From the NCBI GenBank assembly GCA_018240435.1, contig JAFEFT010000038.1, forward strand, positions 1 to 64,000: DNA of 64,000 bases, given 5' to 3'. The stretch's first letter is position 1, and each line of letters opens with the position of its first letter. The translations under genes and the position numbers were made by a program. The notes below the pieces were generated by a model. The model searched no databases. It was not told where the DNA came from and saw only the letters and a program-made list of their open reading frames with translations. Positions 37,306-43,890 of this stretch are shown here, one piece after another. Origin of the DNA: Pseudomonadota bacterium. Its GTDB lineage: Bacteria > Pseudomonadota > Gammaproteobacteria > Xanthomonadales > Xanthomonadaceae.

Positions 37306-38259
37306 TCACGCTTGCGTGGTGCGTGCGCGCCGGGCGCGCTTGCCGGCGGGCGACGGCGGCTCCAGCAACGTCGCCGGCAGTTCGCGCAAGGTGTCGGCGA
37401 TCTTGCCCAGCACCACGGCCATCGCCGAACTTTTGCGCCAGACCATGCCGATGCGTCGGCTCGGTGGCGGCGTGGCGAAACGCAGTACGCTCAGGCCGTC
37501 GGGTTCGGCCACCGGCGGCTTGACCGCCAGCGTCGGCAGCAAGGTGATGCCCACGCCCGCCGCCACCATCTGCCGCAGCGTCTCCAGCGAGGTGGCGCGA
37601 AAGCCGTCGTGCTCGCCGGCGCCGGCGTGGGCGCACACGTCCAGCGCCTGATCGCGCAGGCAATGGCCGTCTTCGAGCAACAGCAGGTGCTCGCCGGCCA
37701 GATCGCGCAGCTGCAGTTCGTGCGCGGCCTGGGTCAGCCGATGCGCCGCCGGCGTGGCCAGCACGAAGGGTTCTTCGAACAGGAATTCGACGTGCAGCGA
37801 CGGGTCGTGCTGCGGCAGCGCCAGCACGCCGGCGTCGAGCCGGCCTTCGCGCAGTTGCTTGAGCACGACCTCGGTTTTGTCCTCGGCCAGCAGCAGCTCC
37901 AGTCGCGGGAAGCGCGCGCGCAGGCGTGGCATCACATGCGGCAGCAGGTACGGTGCCAGGGTCGGAAAGATGCCCAGGCGCACGCGGCCGGCTTCCGGGT
38001 CGCGGGCGCGCCGCGCCGCTTCCTTGAGCTGCTCGACCTCGGCAAGGATGCGCCGCGCGCGCTCGGCCAGTTCGCTGCCGGCCGGCGTCAGCATCACCTT
38101 GCGCGGCGAACGCTCGATCAAGATCAGGCCGAGTTCGTCTTCGAGCTTGCGGATCTGCGTCGACAACGTCGGCTGGCTGACGAAGCTGGCCGCTGCCGCA
38201 CGGCCGAAATGGCGATGGTCGGCGAGAGCAACGAAATAGTGCAGATCGCGCAGGTTCAT
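37306..38259 (-). CDS. oxyR: Hydrogen-peroxide-sensing LysR regulator OxyR
   Basis: A 317-residue LysR-type activator: N-terminal HTH (LHYFVALADHRHFGRAAAAS) and a sensor domain with redox cysteines Cys200 and Cys209 in GHCLRDQALDVC, the same spacing as Cys199/Cys208 of E. coli OxyR. Oxidation forms a disulfide and activates peroxide-defence genes. It is divergent from ahpC across 160 bp containing dyads, and lies upstream of rubrerythrin, the Fe-S protein and DUF3501 on the same strand. The C-terminus carries an extra basic tail. Confidence 0.96.
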   Translation of the reverse strand: MNLRDLHYFVALADHRHFGRAAAASFVSQPTLSTQIRKLEDELGLILIERSPRKVMLTPAGSELAERARRILAEVEQLKEAARRARDPEAGRVRLGIFPTLAPYLLPHVMPRLRARFPRLELLLAEDKTEVVLKQLREGRLDAGVLALPQHDPSLHVEFLFEEPFVLATPAAHRLTQAAHELQLRDLAGEHLLLLEDGHCLRDQALDVCAHAGAGEHDGFRATSLETLRQMVAAGVGITLLPTLAVKPPVAEPDGLSVLRFATPPPSRRIGMVWRKSSAMAVVLGKIADTLRELPATLLEPPSPAGKRARRARTTQA

Positions 38260-38272
38260 GAGTGGCCTCGGT

Positions 38273-38328
38273 CATTCATCGACAGTATCTATCGTAATGA
38301 TACCGACAATTCATTGGAATGATGAATG
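38273..38328. promoter_or_regulatory. Candidate OxyR operator in the oxyR-ahpC divergent region
   Basis: An outer dyad CATTCATC (38273-38280) with GATGAATG (38321-38328) encloses TATC-GTAAT-GATA at 38290-38302. Spaced ATAG/CTAT-like half-sites over about 45 bp are what OxyR tetramers need, although the match to the E. coli consensus is loose. Confidence 0.5.
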
Positions 38329-38419
38329 TTGCAGTTGCACAATGACGGCACGGATCGGGTGACGGCTTGGCTGCAACCCGATCTTCCGGCGACACCGACC
38401 CATCCATCAGGAGAACACC

Positions 38420-38959
38420 ATGCTGACCGTTGGCGACAAACTCCCGCGCTTCCACCTCAAGGCCACCGTCTCGACCGATCTCGACAAGGCCTTCACCGAC
38501 ATCGACAACGACACCTATCGCGGCAAGTGGCTGGTGCTGTTCTTCTATCCGAAGGATTTCACCTTCGTCTGCCCGACCGAGCTGGCCGGGTTTGCGGCGA
38601 AGAATGAGGCGTTCGCCGATCGCGACGCGCAGTTGCTCGCCGGCAGCACCGACAGCGAGTTCGTGCACCACGCCTGGCGCACGCATCACAAGGATCTGCG
38701 CAACCTGCCGTTCCCGATGCTGGCCGACATCAAGCGCGAGTTCTGCACCGCGCTGGGCATCCTCGACGCCAACGAAGGCGTGGCGCAGCGCGCGACCTTC
38801 ATCGTCGACCCCGACGGCGTGATCCGTTTCGTCTATGTCACCGACCTGTCGGTCGGCCGCAGCCCCGAGGAAGTGCTGCGCGTGCTCGATGCGCTGCAAA
38901 CCGACGAACTGTGCCCGTGCAACTGGAAGCAGGGCGAGGACACGCTCAAGGCGGCATGA
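38420..38959 (+). CDS. ahpC: Alkyl hydroperoxide reductase C (peroxiredoxin)
   Basis: A 179-residue typical 2-Cys peroxiredoxin that reduces hydrogen peroxide and organic peroxides. The peroxidatic Cys51 is in FTFVCPTEL; Cys165 and Cys167 in ELCPCNW are resolving candidates. The CPC arrangement differs from the single resolving Cys of E. coli AhpC. AGGAG precedes ATG 38420. There is no AhpF here, and ahpD follows, so reduction probably runs through AhpD and a lipoyl or thioredoxin-type donor. It is divergent from oxyR and likely OxyR-activated. Confidence 0.95.
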   Translation: MLTVGDKLPRFHLKATVSTDLDKAFTDIDNDTYRGKWLVLFFYPKDFTFVCPTELAGFAAKNEAFADRDAQLLAGSTDSEFVHHAWRTHHKDLRNLPFPMLADIKREFCTALGILDANEGVAQRATFIVDPDGVIRFVYVTDLSVGRSPEEVLRVLDALQTDELCPCNWKQGEDTLKAA

Positions 38960-38983
38960 GGGCACGGGCGCATCGGATGCCCG

Positions 38984-39045
38984 CCCTCACTCCAACCCCT
39001 CTCCCGATGGGAGAGGGGTTGCCGCGGCCATTCGTGGTGAGCCTG
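38984..39045. repeat. Two adjacent repeats between ahpC and ahpD
   Basis: CCCCTCTCCCGATGGGAGAGGGG is a REP-like palindrome at 38996-39018. It is followed by CCATTCGTGGTGAGCCTG, related to the dyad at 22134-22172. The ahpC-ahpD transcript would carry this hairpin. Confidence 0.65.
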
Positions 39046-39116
39046 ACCCGCCCTGAGCGTGTCCAAGGGAGCCACGGGTGGCGCGACGCACGGACGACTT
39101 CCTCATCGGAGCTGAC

Positions 39117-39650
39117 ATGACCCTCGACACCATCAAATCCGCGCTTCCCGCCTACGCCAAGGATCTGCGCCTGAACCTCGAAGCCGTGCTGAGCCAGGCC
39201 GGCGCGCCGGGCCTGAGCGGGCAGCAGATCGCGGCGGTGGCGTTGGCGTCGGCGATCGCTGCGCGCCACGCGCCGCTGACCGGCGCCATCGAACACTTCG
39301 CCAGCGACTGGCTCGATCCGCCCGAACGCGACGGCGTGCGCGCGGCGGCGGCGATGATGGGCATGACCAACATCTACTACCGCTTCACCCATCTGGTCGG
39401 CGACAAGGATTACCAGACCCTGCGCACCAGCCTGCGCATGAACGTGATGGCCAATCCGGGCATCGACAAGGCCGCGTTCGAGGCCGCCTCGCTGGCGGCG
39501 TCGATCGTCAACGGCTGTGGCGCCTGCATCGATTCGCACGAAAAAGTGCTGCGCCAGCACGGCCTGACCACCCAGGGCGTGCAGAGCATCGCGCGCATCG
39601 CCGCGGTCGTGCATGCGGTGGCGGTGACCCTGGAGCAGTCGGCGGCCTAG
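39117..39650 (+). CDS. ahpD: Alkyl hydroperoxidase D
   Basis: A 177-residue all-helical carboxymuconolactone-decarboxylase-fold protein that reduces AhpC and can itself destroy peroxides. The CxxC active site is Cys134-Cys137 in NGCGACIDSHE, with His141 and Glu142 completing the proton relay. Its start ATG 39117 has GGAG about 6 bases upstream. It lies 157 bp after ahpC, separated by repeats. Its stop codon overlaps that of the convergent phhB. Confidence 0.94.
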   Translation: MTLDTIKSALPAYAKDLRLNLEAVLSQAGAPGLSGQQIAAVALASAIAARHAPLTGAIEHFASDWLDPPERDGVRAAAAMMGMTNIYYRFTHLVGDKDYQTLRTSLRMNVMANPGIDKAAFEAASLAASIVNGCGACIDSHEKVLRQHGLTTQGVQSIARIAAVVHAVAVTLEQSAA

Positions 39651-40027
39651 CCGGCGAGCACGCGCTCGGCCTTGGCCGCGCAGATGAAATCGTTCATCGA
39701 CAAGCCGCCGACGTCGTGGGTGGAATAGCGCACGACGCAGCGGTTGTAGTGGACGCCGAGGTCGGGGTGGTGGTCTTCGCGATGGGCGACGTAGGCCAGG
39801 GCGTTCACGAAGGCCAGCGTCTGGTAGTAGTTGGCGAAAATGAAGGTCTTTCCGATCGCCGCGCCGTCGTCCAGCCGCTGCCAGCCCGGCAGTTGCGCCA
39901 AAAGGCGCGCGATTTCGGCGTCGGCGAGCCTGTGCGCTGGCCCCTTGAGCGGCTGGCAATGTGCCTCGTGCAAGGCGTGCGCGGCATGGCCGATGGATGG
40001 ATCGGGGTTCGACGGATGCTGCGGCAT
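39647..40027 (-). CDS. phhB: Pterin-4a-carbinolamine dehydratase
   Basis: A 126-residue protein that dehydrates 4a-hydroxytetrahydrobiopterin, recycling the cofactor of aromatic amino acid hydroxylases. The signature HREDHHPDLGVHYNRC and the segment VVRYSTHDVGGLSMND match the family. The N-terminal 20 residues are an extension rich in His and Pro. No phenylalanine hydroxylase gene lies in the window. It is divergent from nfuA with only 39 bp between starts. Confidence 0.93.
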   Translation of the reverse strand: MPQHPSNPDPSIGHAAHALHEAHCQPLKGPAHRLADAEIARLLAQLPGWQRLDDGAAIGKTFIFANYYQTLAFVNALAYVAHREDHHPDLGVHYNRCVVRYSTHDVGGLSMNDFICAAKAERVLAG

Positions 40028-40066
40028 GGCTCGGATGTCCTCTCGGTGGAGGCGTAGAATAACGCC

Positions 40067-40675
40067 ATGGGCGTGATCGTCTCCGACTTCGAATTGACAC
40101 CGGCGGCGGCGCGGCATTTCGCGCGGCTGATGTCGAGCCAGGGTGGCGATGCCGCCGGCATCGCCCTGCGTGCGGTCGATCCGGGTTCGCCGGCGGCCGA
40201 TGCCCGGCTGCTGTTCTGCGACGACGACGAACTGACCGGCGGCGAATGGCGCCTGCAATGCGAGGGCTTCACCCTGTTCGTGGATGCTGCCAGCGCGCCG
40301 TTCTTCGAAGGCGCGCGCATCGACTTCATCGAATCGGGCAGCGGTGGCCAGCTCAACATCCGCGCGCCCCGGCTCAAAGGCCAGCCGCCGGCGGCCGATG
40401 CCGGCCTGGATGCGCAGGTACGTTACCTGATCGAGTCGGAGATCAATCCGCGTCTGGCCGCGCACGGCGGCCGGGTGAGCCTGGAGGAAATCACCGCCGA
40501 CGGCTACGCGCGGCTGCGCTTCGGCGGTGGTTGCCACGGTTGCTCGATGGTCGACGTCACCCTCAAGAACGGCGTCGAGAAAACCTTGCTCGACAAGCTG
40601 CCGCAGTTGCGCGGGGTGCGCGACGCCACCGACCACGACAGCGGCGCGCAGCCGTATTACCGTCGGGATCGCTGA
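40067..40675 (+). CDS. nfuA: Fe-S cluster carrier protein NfuA
   Basis: A 202-residue two-domain protein. The N-terminal A-type (IscA-like) domain lacks its three cysteines, and the C-terminal Nfu domain has the cluster-binding CHGC in FGGGCHGCSMVDVTLK, closely matching E. coli NfuA. It carries 4Fe-4S clusters to apoproteins, especially under oxidative stress, which suits the peroxide island next to it. A -10-like TAGAAT (40055-40060) ends 6 bases before the ATG, so the message may be leaderless; an SD-like TGGAGG lies 14 bases away, too far to act normally. Confidence 0.94.
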   Translation: MGVIVSDFELTPAAARHFARLMSSQGGDAAGIALRAVDPGSPAADARLLFCDDDELTGGEWRLQCEGFTLFVDAASAPFFEGARIDFIESGSGGQLNIRAPRLKGQPPAADAGLDAQVRYLIESEINPRLAAHGGRVSLEEITADGYARLRFGGGCHGCSMVDVTLKNGVEKTLLDKLPQLRGVRDATDHDSGAQPYYRRDR

Positions 40676-40756
40676 CGCGCAGGCCATCGCCCGGCCTTAA
40701 CGATTCCTTGCGATATCGCTTGCTAGCCTTCCGCACCCTGCCAAGGAGGTGGATCG

Positions 40757-41491
40757 TTGGCGAGCATCGATGCCTTTCTTGAACTCGCCGACGGCGAGTT
40801 CGACCTGCCGCCGCGAACCCGCGCATCGCAACGCTTCTTTCCGTCCCCGCAGGCGCGGGGCGGGCGCGATCCGGCCGCCGCCCGCGAGCGGCGTTGGATC
40901 ATCGCCTTCGTCGTCCTCGTCGATGTCGTGCTGCTGCTGGCCCTGCGCTGGGCGATGCAGGTGACGCCGGCCGCCCGCCGGGTCGGTGATCGCCCGCAGC
41001 TGGTGTTCATCGAACTGCCGCGAGCCCTGCCGCCGCCGCCGCCGGCGCCGCTGCCGGCCGTTGCATCCAGGCGCACGCAAGTACCGATGCCGCCGACCCT
41101 GGTGCGACCAGCGCCACCACCGCGCCAGGACTTGCAGGCGGTGCGGGTACCGACGGCGCCGTCCGGCCCGGTGTCGTCGCTGCCGGTCGACGCCACCGGC
41201 TACACCCCGTTCGGCCGCGTGCCGGCACCGGCAACCGCGCCGCCGCCGCGCGATCTGCTGGCCCATCGCAGCACCGCCGGCCTGTTGCCGGGTGGCGACC
41301 GGCCGTATCGCGCGGCATTGCCGGTACAGGCGTCGAAGCTGGACAAGGCGGTGCGCGCGATCCAGGCACTCACCGGTGGCGGAGCCTACGATCCGTGCCC
41401 GGACTTGCGGGCGCAGATGGCCGACATCAACGATCCCGATGCCGTCGAGCGTGCCGAGCAGCACTACGAGCAGGCCTGCTCGGGGCAATGA
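40757..41491 (+). CDS. Proline-rich single-pass membrane protein, unknown
   Basis: A 244-residue protein. About 46 polar residues are followed by one transmembrane helix (about 47-66, WIIAFVVLVDVVLLLALRW), a long Pro/Ala-rich stretch (88-175) and a compact C-terminus with YDPCPDLRAQMADIND and two Cys. The topology resembles TonB-type or periplasm-spanning linkers, but there is no TonB domain. The start is TTG 40757 behind a perfect AAGGAGGT at 40743-40750. I do not recognise a family. Transcription ends at the hairpin 41504-41530. Confidence 0.7.
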   Translation: MASIDAFLELADGEFDLPPRTRASQRFFPSPQARGGRDPAAARERRWIIAFVVLVDVVLLLALRWAMQVTPAARRVGDRPQLVFIELPRALPPPPPAPLPAVASRRTQVPMPPTLVRPAPPPRQDLQAVRVPTAPSGPVSSLPVDATGYTPFGRVPAPATAPPPRDLLAHRSTAGLLPGGDRPYRAALPVQASKLDKAVRAIQALTGGGAYDPCPDLRAQMADINDPDAVERAEQHYEQACSGQ

Positions 41492-41503
41492 GCGATGCAA
41501 ACG

Positions 41504-41530
41504 ACGAGGCCCCGCCAGGCGGGGCCTCGT
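41504..41530. terminator. Hairpin between convergent genes
   Basis: An 11-bp perfect stem ACGAGGCCCCG/CGGGGCCTCGT with a 5-base loop lies between the Pro-rich protein gene and the cytochrome genes. T-runs are poor on both sides, so it may be a weak bidirectional terminator or a transcript-end stabiliser. Confidence 0.6.
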
Positions 41531-41548
41531 GCCGACGCCGGATGTGGC

Positions 41549-41911
41549 TCAGTGCTTCATCCGGCTCAGGTCGTGCAGCTTGCCCGGCAGCGTCGAAACG
41601 TAGGCGGCGATATCGGCGATGTCCTGATCGGACAAGGGCGTGGCCATGCCTTTCATGATCGGGTTGCTGCGGCCGCCGTCCTTGTACTCGTGCAGCACGC
41701 GGGTGATGTAGTCCGGATACTGGCCGGCCAGACGCGGATACTGGCCGTCGGCGGTGGCGTTGAAGTCGGTGCCGTGGCAGGCGGCGCAGGGCTTGGCCTT
41801 GTTGGCGCCGGCGGCGGCATCGCCACGCGCGGCCAAGGCGGTGCCGGCCAGTGTCGACAGGGCGACGGCGGCGATCAGATGGGTGCAGGCCAGGCGAAAG
41901 GAGTTGGTCAT
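41549..41911 (-). CDS. Class I c-type cytochrome (c4/c553-like)
   Basis: A 120-residue periplasmic monohaem cytochrome. A signal peptide ends at TALA-ARGD, the haem motif is CAACH, and the distal axial Met is likely in NPIMKGMATPLSDQDI. The DIADIAAYVSTLPG ending is typical of class I. It lies 8 bp after another cytochrome gene on the same strand, and the two may have arisen by splitting or duplication of a dihaem c4. Its partner oxidase is not in the window. Confidence 0.93.
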   Translation of the reverse strand: MTNSFRLACTHLIAAVALSTLAGTALAARGDAAAGANKAKPCAACHGTDFNATADGQYPRLAGQYPDYITRVLHEYKDGGRSNPIMKGMATPLSDQDIADIAAYVSTLPGKLHDLSRMKH

Positions 41912-41919
41912 CGGCGGGC

Positions 41920-42264
41920 TCACTTCTCGTTCGGGGTGCCGACGCTGGACAGGTAGGCGGCGATGTTGGCGATGTCCTGATCCGAGAAACTCTCGGCCTG
42001 CGCGCGCATGGTCGGATGCGAGCGTTCGCCCTTCTTGTATTCGGTCAGGGCGTTGACCAGATACTGCTCGTTCTGGCCGCCCAGCTTGGGCACCCGATAG
42101 TTCGGGTAGGCATTCTTGTAGCCTTCGATGCCGTGGCAGCCGGTACAGGTCCAGACCAACTGCTTGCCGGCGACCGGATCGCCCTTGGCGAAGGCGGGAA
42201 GGGCGGTGACCGCCAGCGCGACGGCGGCGGTGATGAGGAAGAATTTCGGAGCGACCGGCTTCAT
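41920..42264 (-). CDS. Class I c-type cytochrome, second of a pair
   Basis: A 114-residue periplasmic monohaem cytochrome: signal peptide ending PAFA-KGDP, haem motif CTGCH, then YPNYRVPKLGGQNEQYLV and HPTMRAQAESFSDQD with the likely axial Met, and a DIANIAAYLSSVG end. The sequence is close to its neighbour. ATG 42264 is the only good start; the frame upstream is a shadow of the RND gene. It is first in a two-gene operon. Confidence 0.93.
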   Translation of the reverse strand: MKPVAPKFFLITAAVALAVTALPAFAKGDPVAGKQLVWTCTGCHGIEGYKNAYPNYRVPKLGGQNEQYLVNALTEYKKGERSHPTMRAQAESFSDQDIANIAAYLSSVGTPNEK

Positions 42265-42675
42265 CGCATGGCATCGTCGGCAGGGGCGAGGGGCGAAGTA
42301 TAGCCAAACTCGCATCGCTTGCAGCCCAAAGACCGTTCGGCAGGCCCGGAGTCCGTGATCCACTCCACTTCCTGCCGAACGGATCGGCGCCCGTGGCCGG
42401 CCTTCGCGGCTGCAAAACCGCCGCCTCTCCGGCGCGGCACGACCCCGCCGCGGTCGGGCCGCGAGCGGGCGCACGGATCGGCGCCGACGGCCTGCCGGCA
42501 CCGGCCGGAGGCGCTCGGCAAATCGCCCCGATGCGCATATGCCAAGCGTCACGGTGACTTCACGCACGAGCCAGGGCGTTGCCAGTGCGGTCACCATGGC
42601 GCACGTTCGGACCCGTTGCCTTTTGGCGGGTGTGATACCTGAATACAACACTAGACAATACGGAATCTGGCCGCG
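42265..42675. other. 411-bp divergent intergenic region
   Basis: Separates the cytochrome pair (leftward) from the RND efflux operon (rightward). It holds the long dyad described at 42333-42382. Near its right end is an AT-richer patch (42640-42660, GAATACAACACTAGACAATA) where the efflux promoter probably lies, though no clean -35/-10 pair is visible. No credible small gene. Confidence 0.55.
42333..42382. repeat. Long stem-loop dyad
   Basis: CCGTTCGGCAGG (42333-42344) and CCTGCCGAACGG (42371-42382) form a perfect 12-bp inverted repeat. Nested inside are GGAGT (42348-42352) and ACTCC (42362-42366). No T-run follows, so it is not a standard terminator. Confidence 0.85.
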
Positions 42676-43878
42676 ATGAAATCCATGTCCCCGACCGGCA
42701 ACGACAAGTCCTTCTCCGCGGTCAGCGCGCGGTGCCGGCCGCCGCGACGCCGTCTGACCGCGCTGCTGGTGCCGGCGTTGGCGCTGTCGCTCGCGCTGGC
42801 GCTGCCGGCATGCAAGAAACATGGGCCGGGCGATGCGCAGGCGGCCTCGCCGTCGGCCTCGGCCAAGGGCGACAAGAAGGCCGCCGATGCCGTGCCCGTC
42901 GAAGTGGCCAAGGCGACGCGCCGTGGCATCTCCGCCAGCTACACCGGCACCGCGGCGCTGGATGCGCCCGACGAGGCGCAGGTGATCGCCAAGACCTCCG
43001 GCATCGTCCTGCAGTTGCTCACCGAGGAAGGCCAGCACGTGCGCAAGGGGCAGGTGCTGGTCAAGCTCGACAGCGAACGCCAGCGTCTGCAAGTGCAGCA
43101 GGCGCAGGCGCAGGTCGACAAGCTGCAAGCCAATTACGACCGTTCGCAGAAAATGGTCGCGGCCCGGCTGGTCAGCGCGGCGGACAACGACCAGATCAAA
43201 TACGACCTCGCCAATGCCCGCGCTGCGCTCGAGATGGCGCGGCTGGAATTGTCGTACACCGATGTGGCGGCGCCGATCGCCGGCGTCGTCGCGCAGCGGT
43301 CGATCAAGGTCGGCAATTTCGTGCAGATCAACAGCCCGATCATCCGCATCATCGACGACAGCAAGCTGCAAGCCACGCTCAATGTGCCCGAGCGCGAGCT
43401 GTCCAGGCTGCGCGCCGGGCAGCCGGTGGCGATGGAGGTCGATGCGTTGCCCGGCAAGGCCTTCGCCGGCGTGGTCGATCACATCGCGCCGATGATCGAC
43501 GCCGGCAGCGGCACCTTTCGCGTGGTCTGCCGTTTCGATGGTGCCGGCGTGCTGCAGCCGGGCATGTTCAGCCGCATCCGCATCGACTACGACCGCAAGG
43601 CCGATGCGCTGGTGGTGCCGCGGGTGGCGCTGCTCGACGACGGCGATGCACCGGCGGTGTTCGCGGTGCGTTCCGGCAAGGCGGTGCGGGTGCCGGTGAG
43701 CGTGGGATACACCGATGGCCAGTGGGCCGAGATTCGCGCCGGGCTGGCGGTCGGCGATGCCGTGGTGACCGCCGGCAAGGCGGCATTGCGCGACGGCAGC
43801 GTGGTCAGCGTCATCGCCGGTGGCGGCGCCGATGCATCCGCGGCGGCCTCGCCAGCCGCCGACACGACGGCAAACTGA
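42676..43878 (+). CDS. RND efflux periplasmic adaptor (membrane fusion lipoprotein)
   Basis: A 400-residue adaptor linking an inner-membrane RND pump to an outer-membrane channel. The N-terminus has a lipobox ending LPAC with the acylated Cys46. The barrel-sandwich (biotinyl-lipoyl) halves are visible at VIAKTSGIVLQLLTEEGQHVRKGQ and ELSYTDVAAPIAGVVAQR (quoted in parts), flanking a short coiled coil (about 130-190). A beta-barrel domain and membrane-proximal domain follow. It lies 12 bp before the first permease gene. Confidence 0.93.
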   Translation: MKSMSPTGNDKSFSAVSARCRPPRRRLTALLVPALALSLALALPACKKHGPGDAQAASPSASAKGDKKAADAVPVEVAKATRRGISASYTGTAALDAPDEAQVIAKTSGIVLQLLTEEGQHVRKGQVLVKLDSERQRLQVQQAQAQVDKLQANYDRSQKMVAARLVSAADNDQIKYDLANARAALEMARLELSYTDVAAPIAGVVAQRSIKVGNFVQINSPIIRIIDDSKLQATLNVPERELSRLRAGQPVAMEVDALPGKAFAGVVDHIAPMIDAGSGTFRVVCRFDGAGVLQPGMFSRIRIDYDRKADALVVPRVALLDDGDAPAVFAVRSGKAVRVPVSVGYTDGQWAEIRAGLAVGDAVVTAGKAALRDGSVVSVIAGGGADASAAASPAADTTAN

Positions 43879-43890
43879 GCGGAGGCGGCG

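Noticed and set aside
42319-42642. A 107-codon plus-strand frame in the cytochrome-efflux gap.
   Set aside because: No SD, Arg/Pro/Ser-rich shadow composition, and it contains the long dyad.
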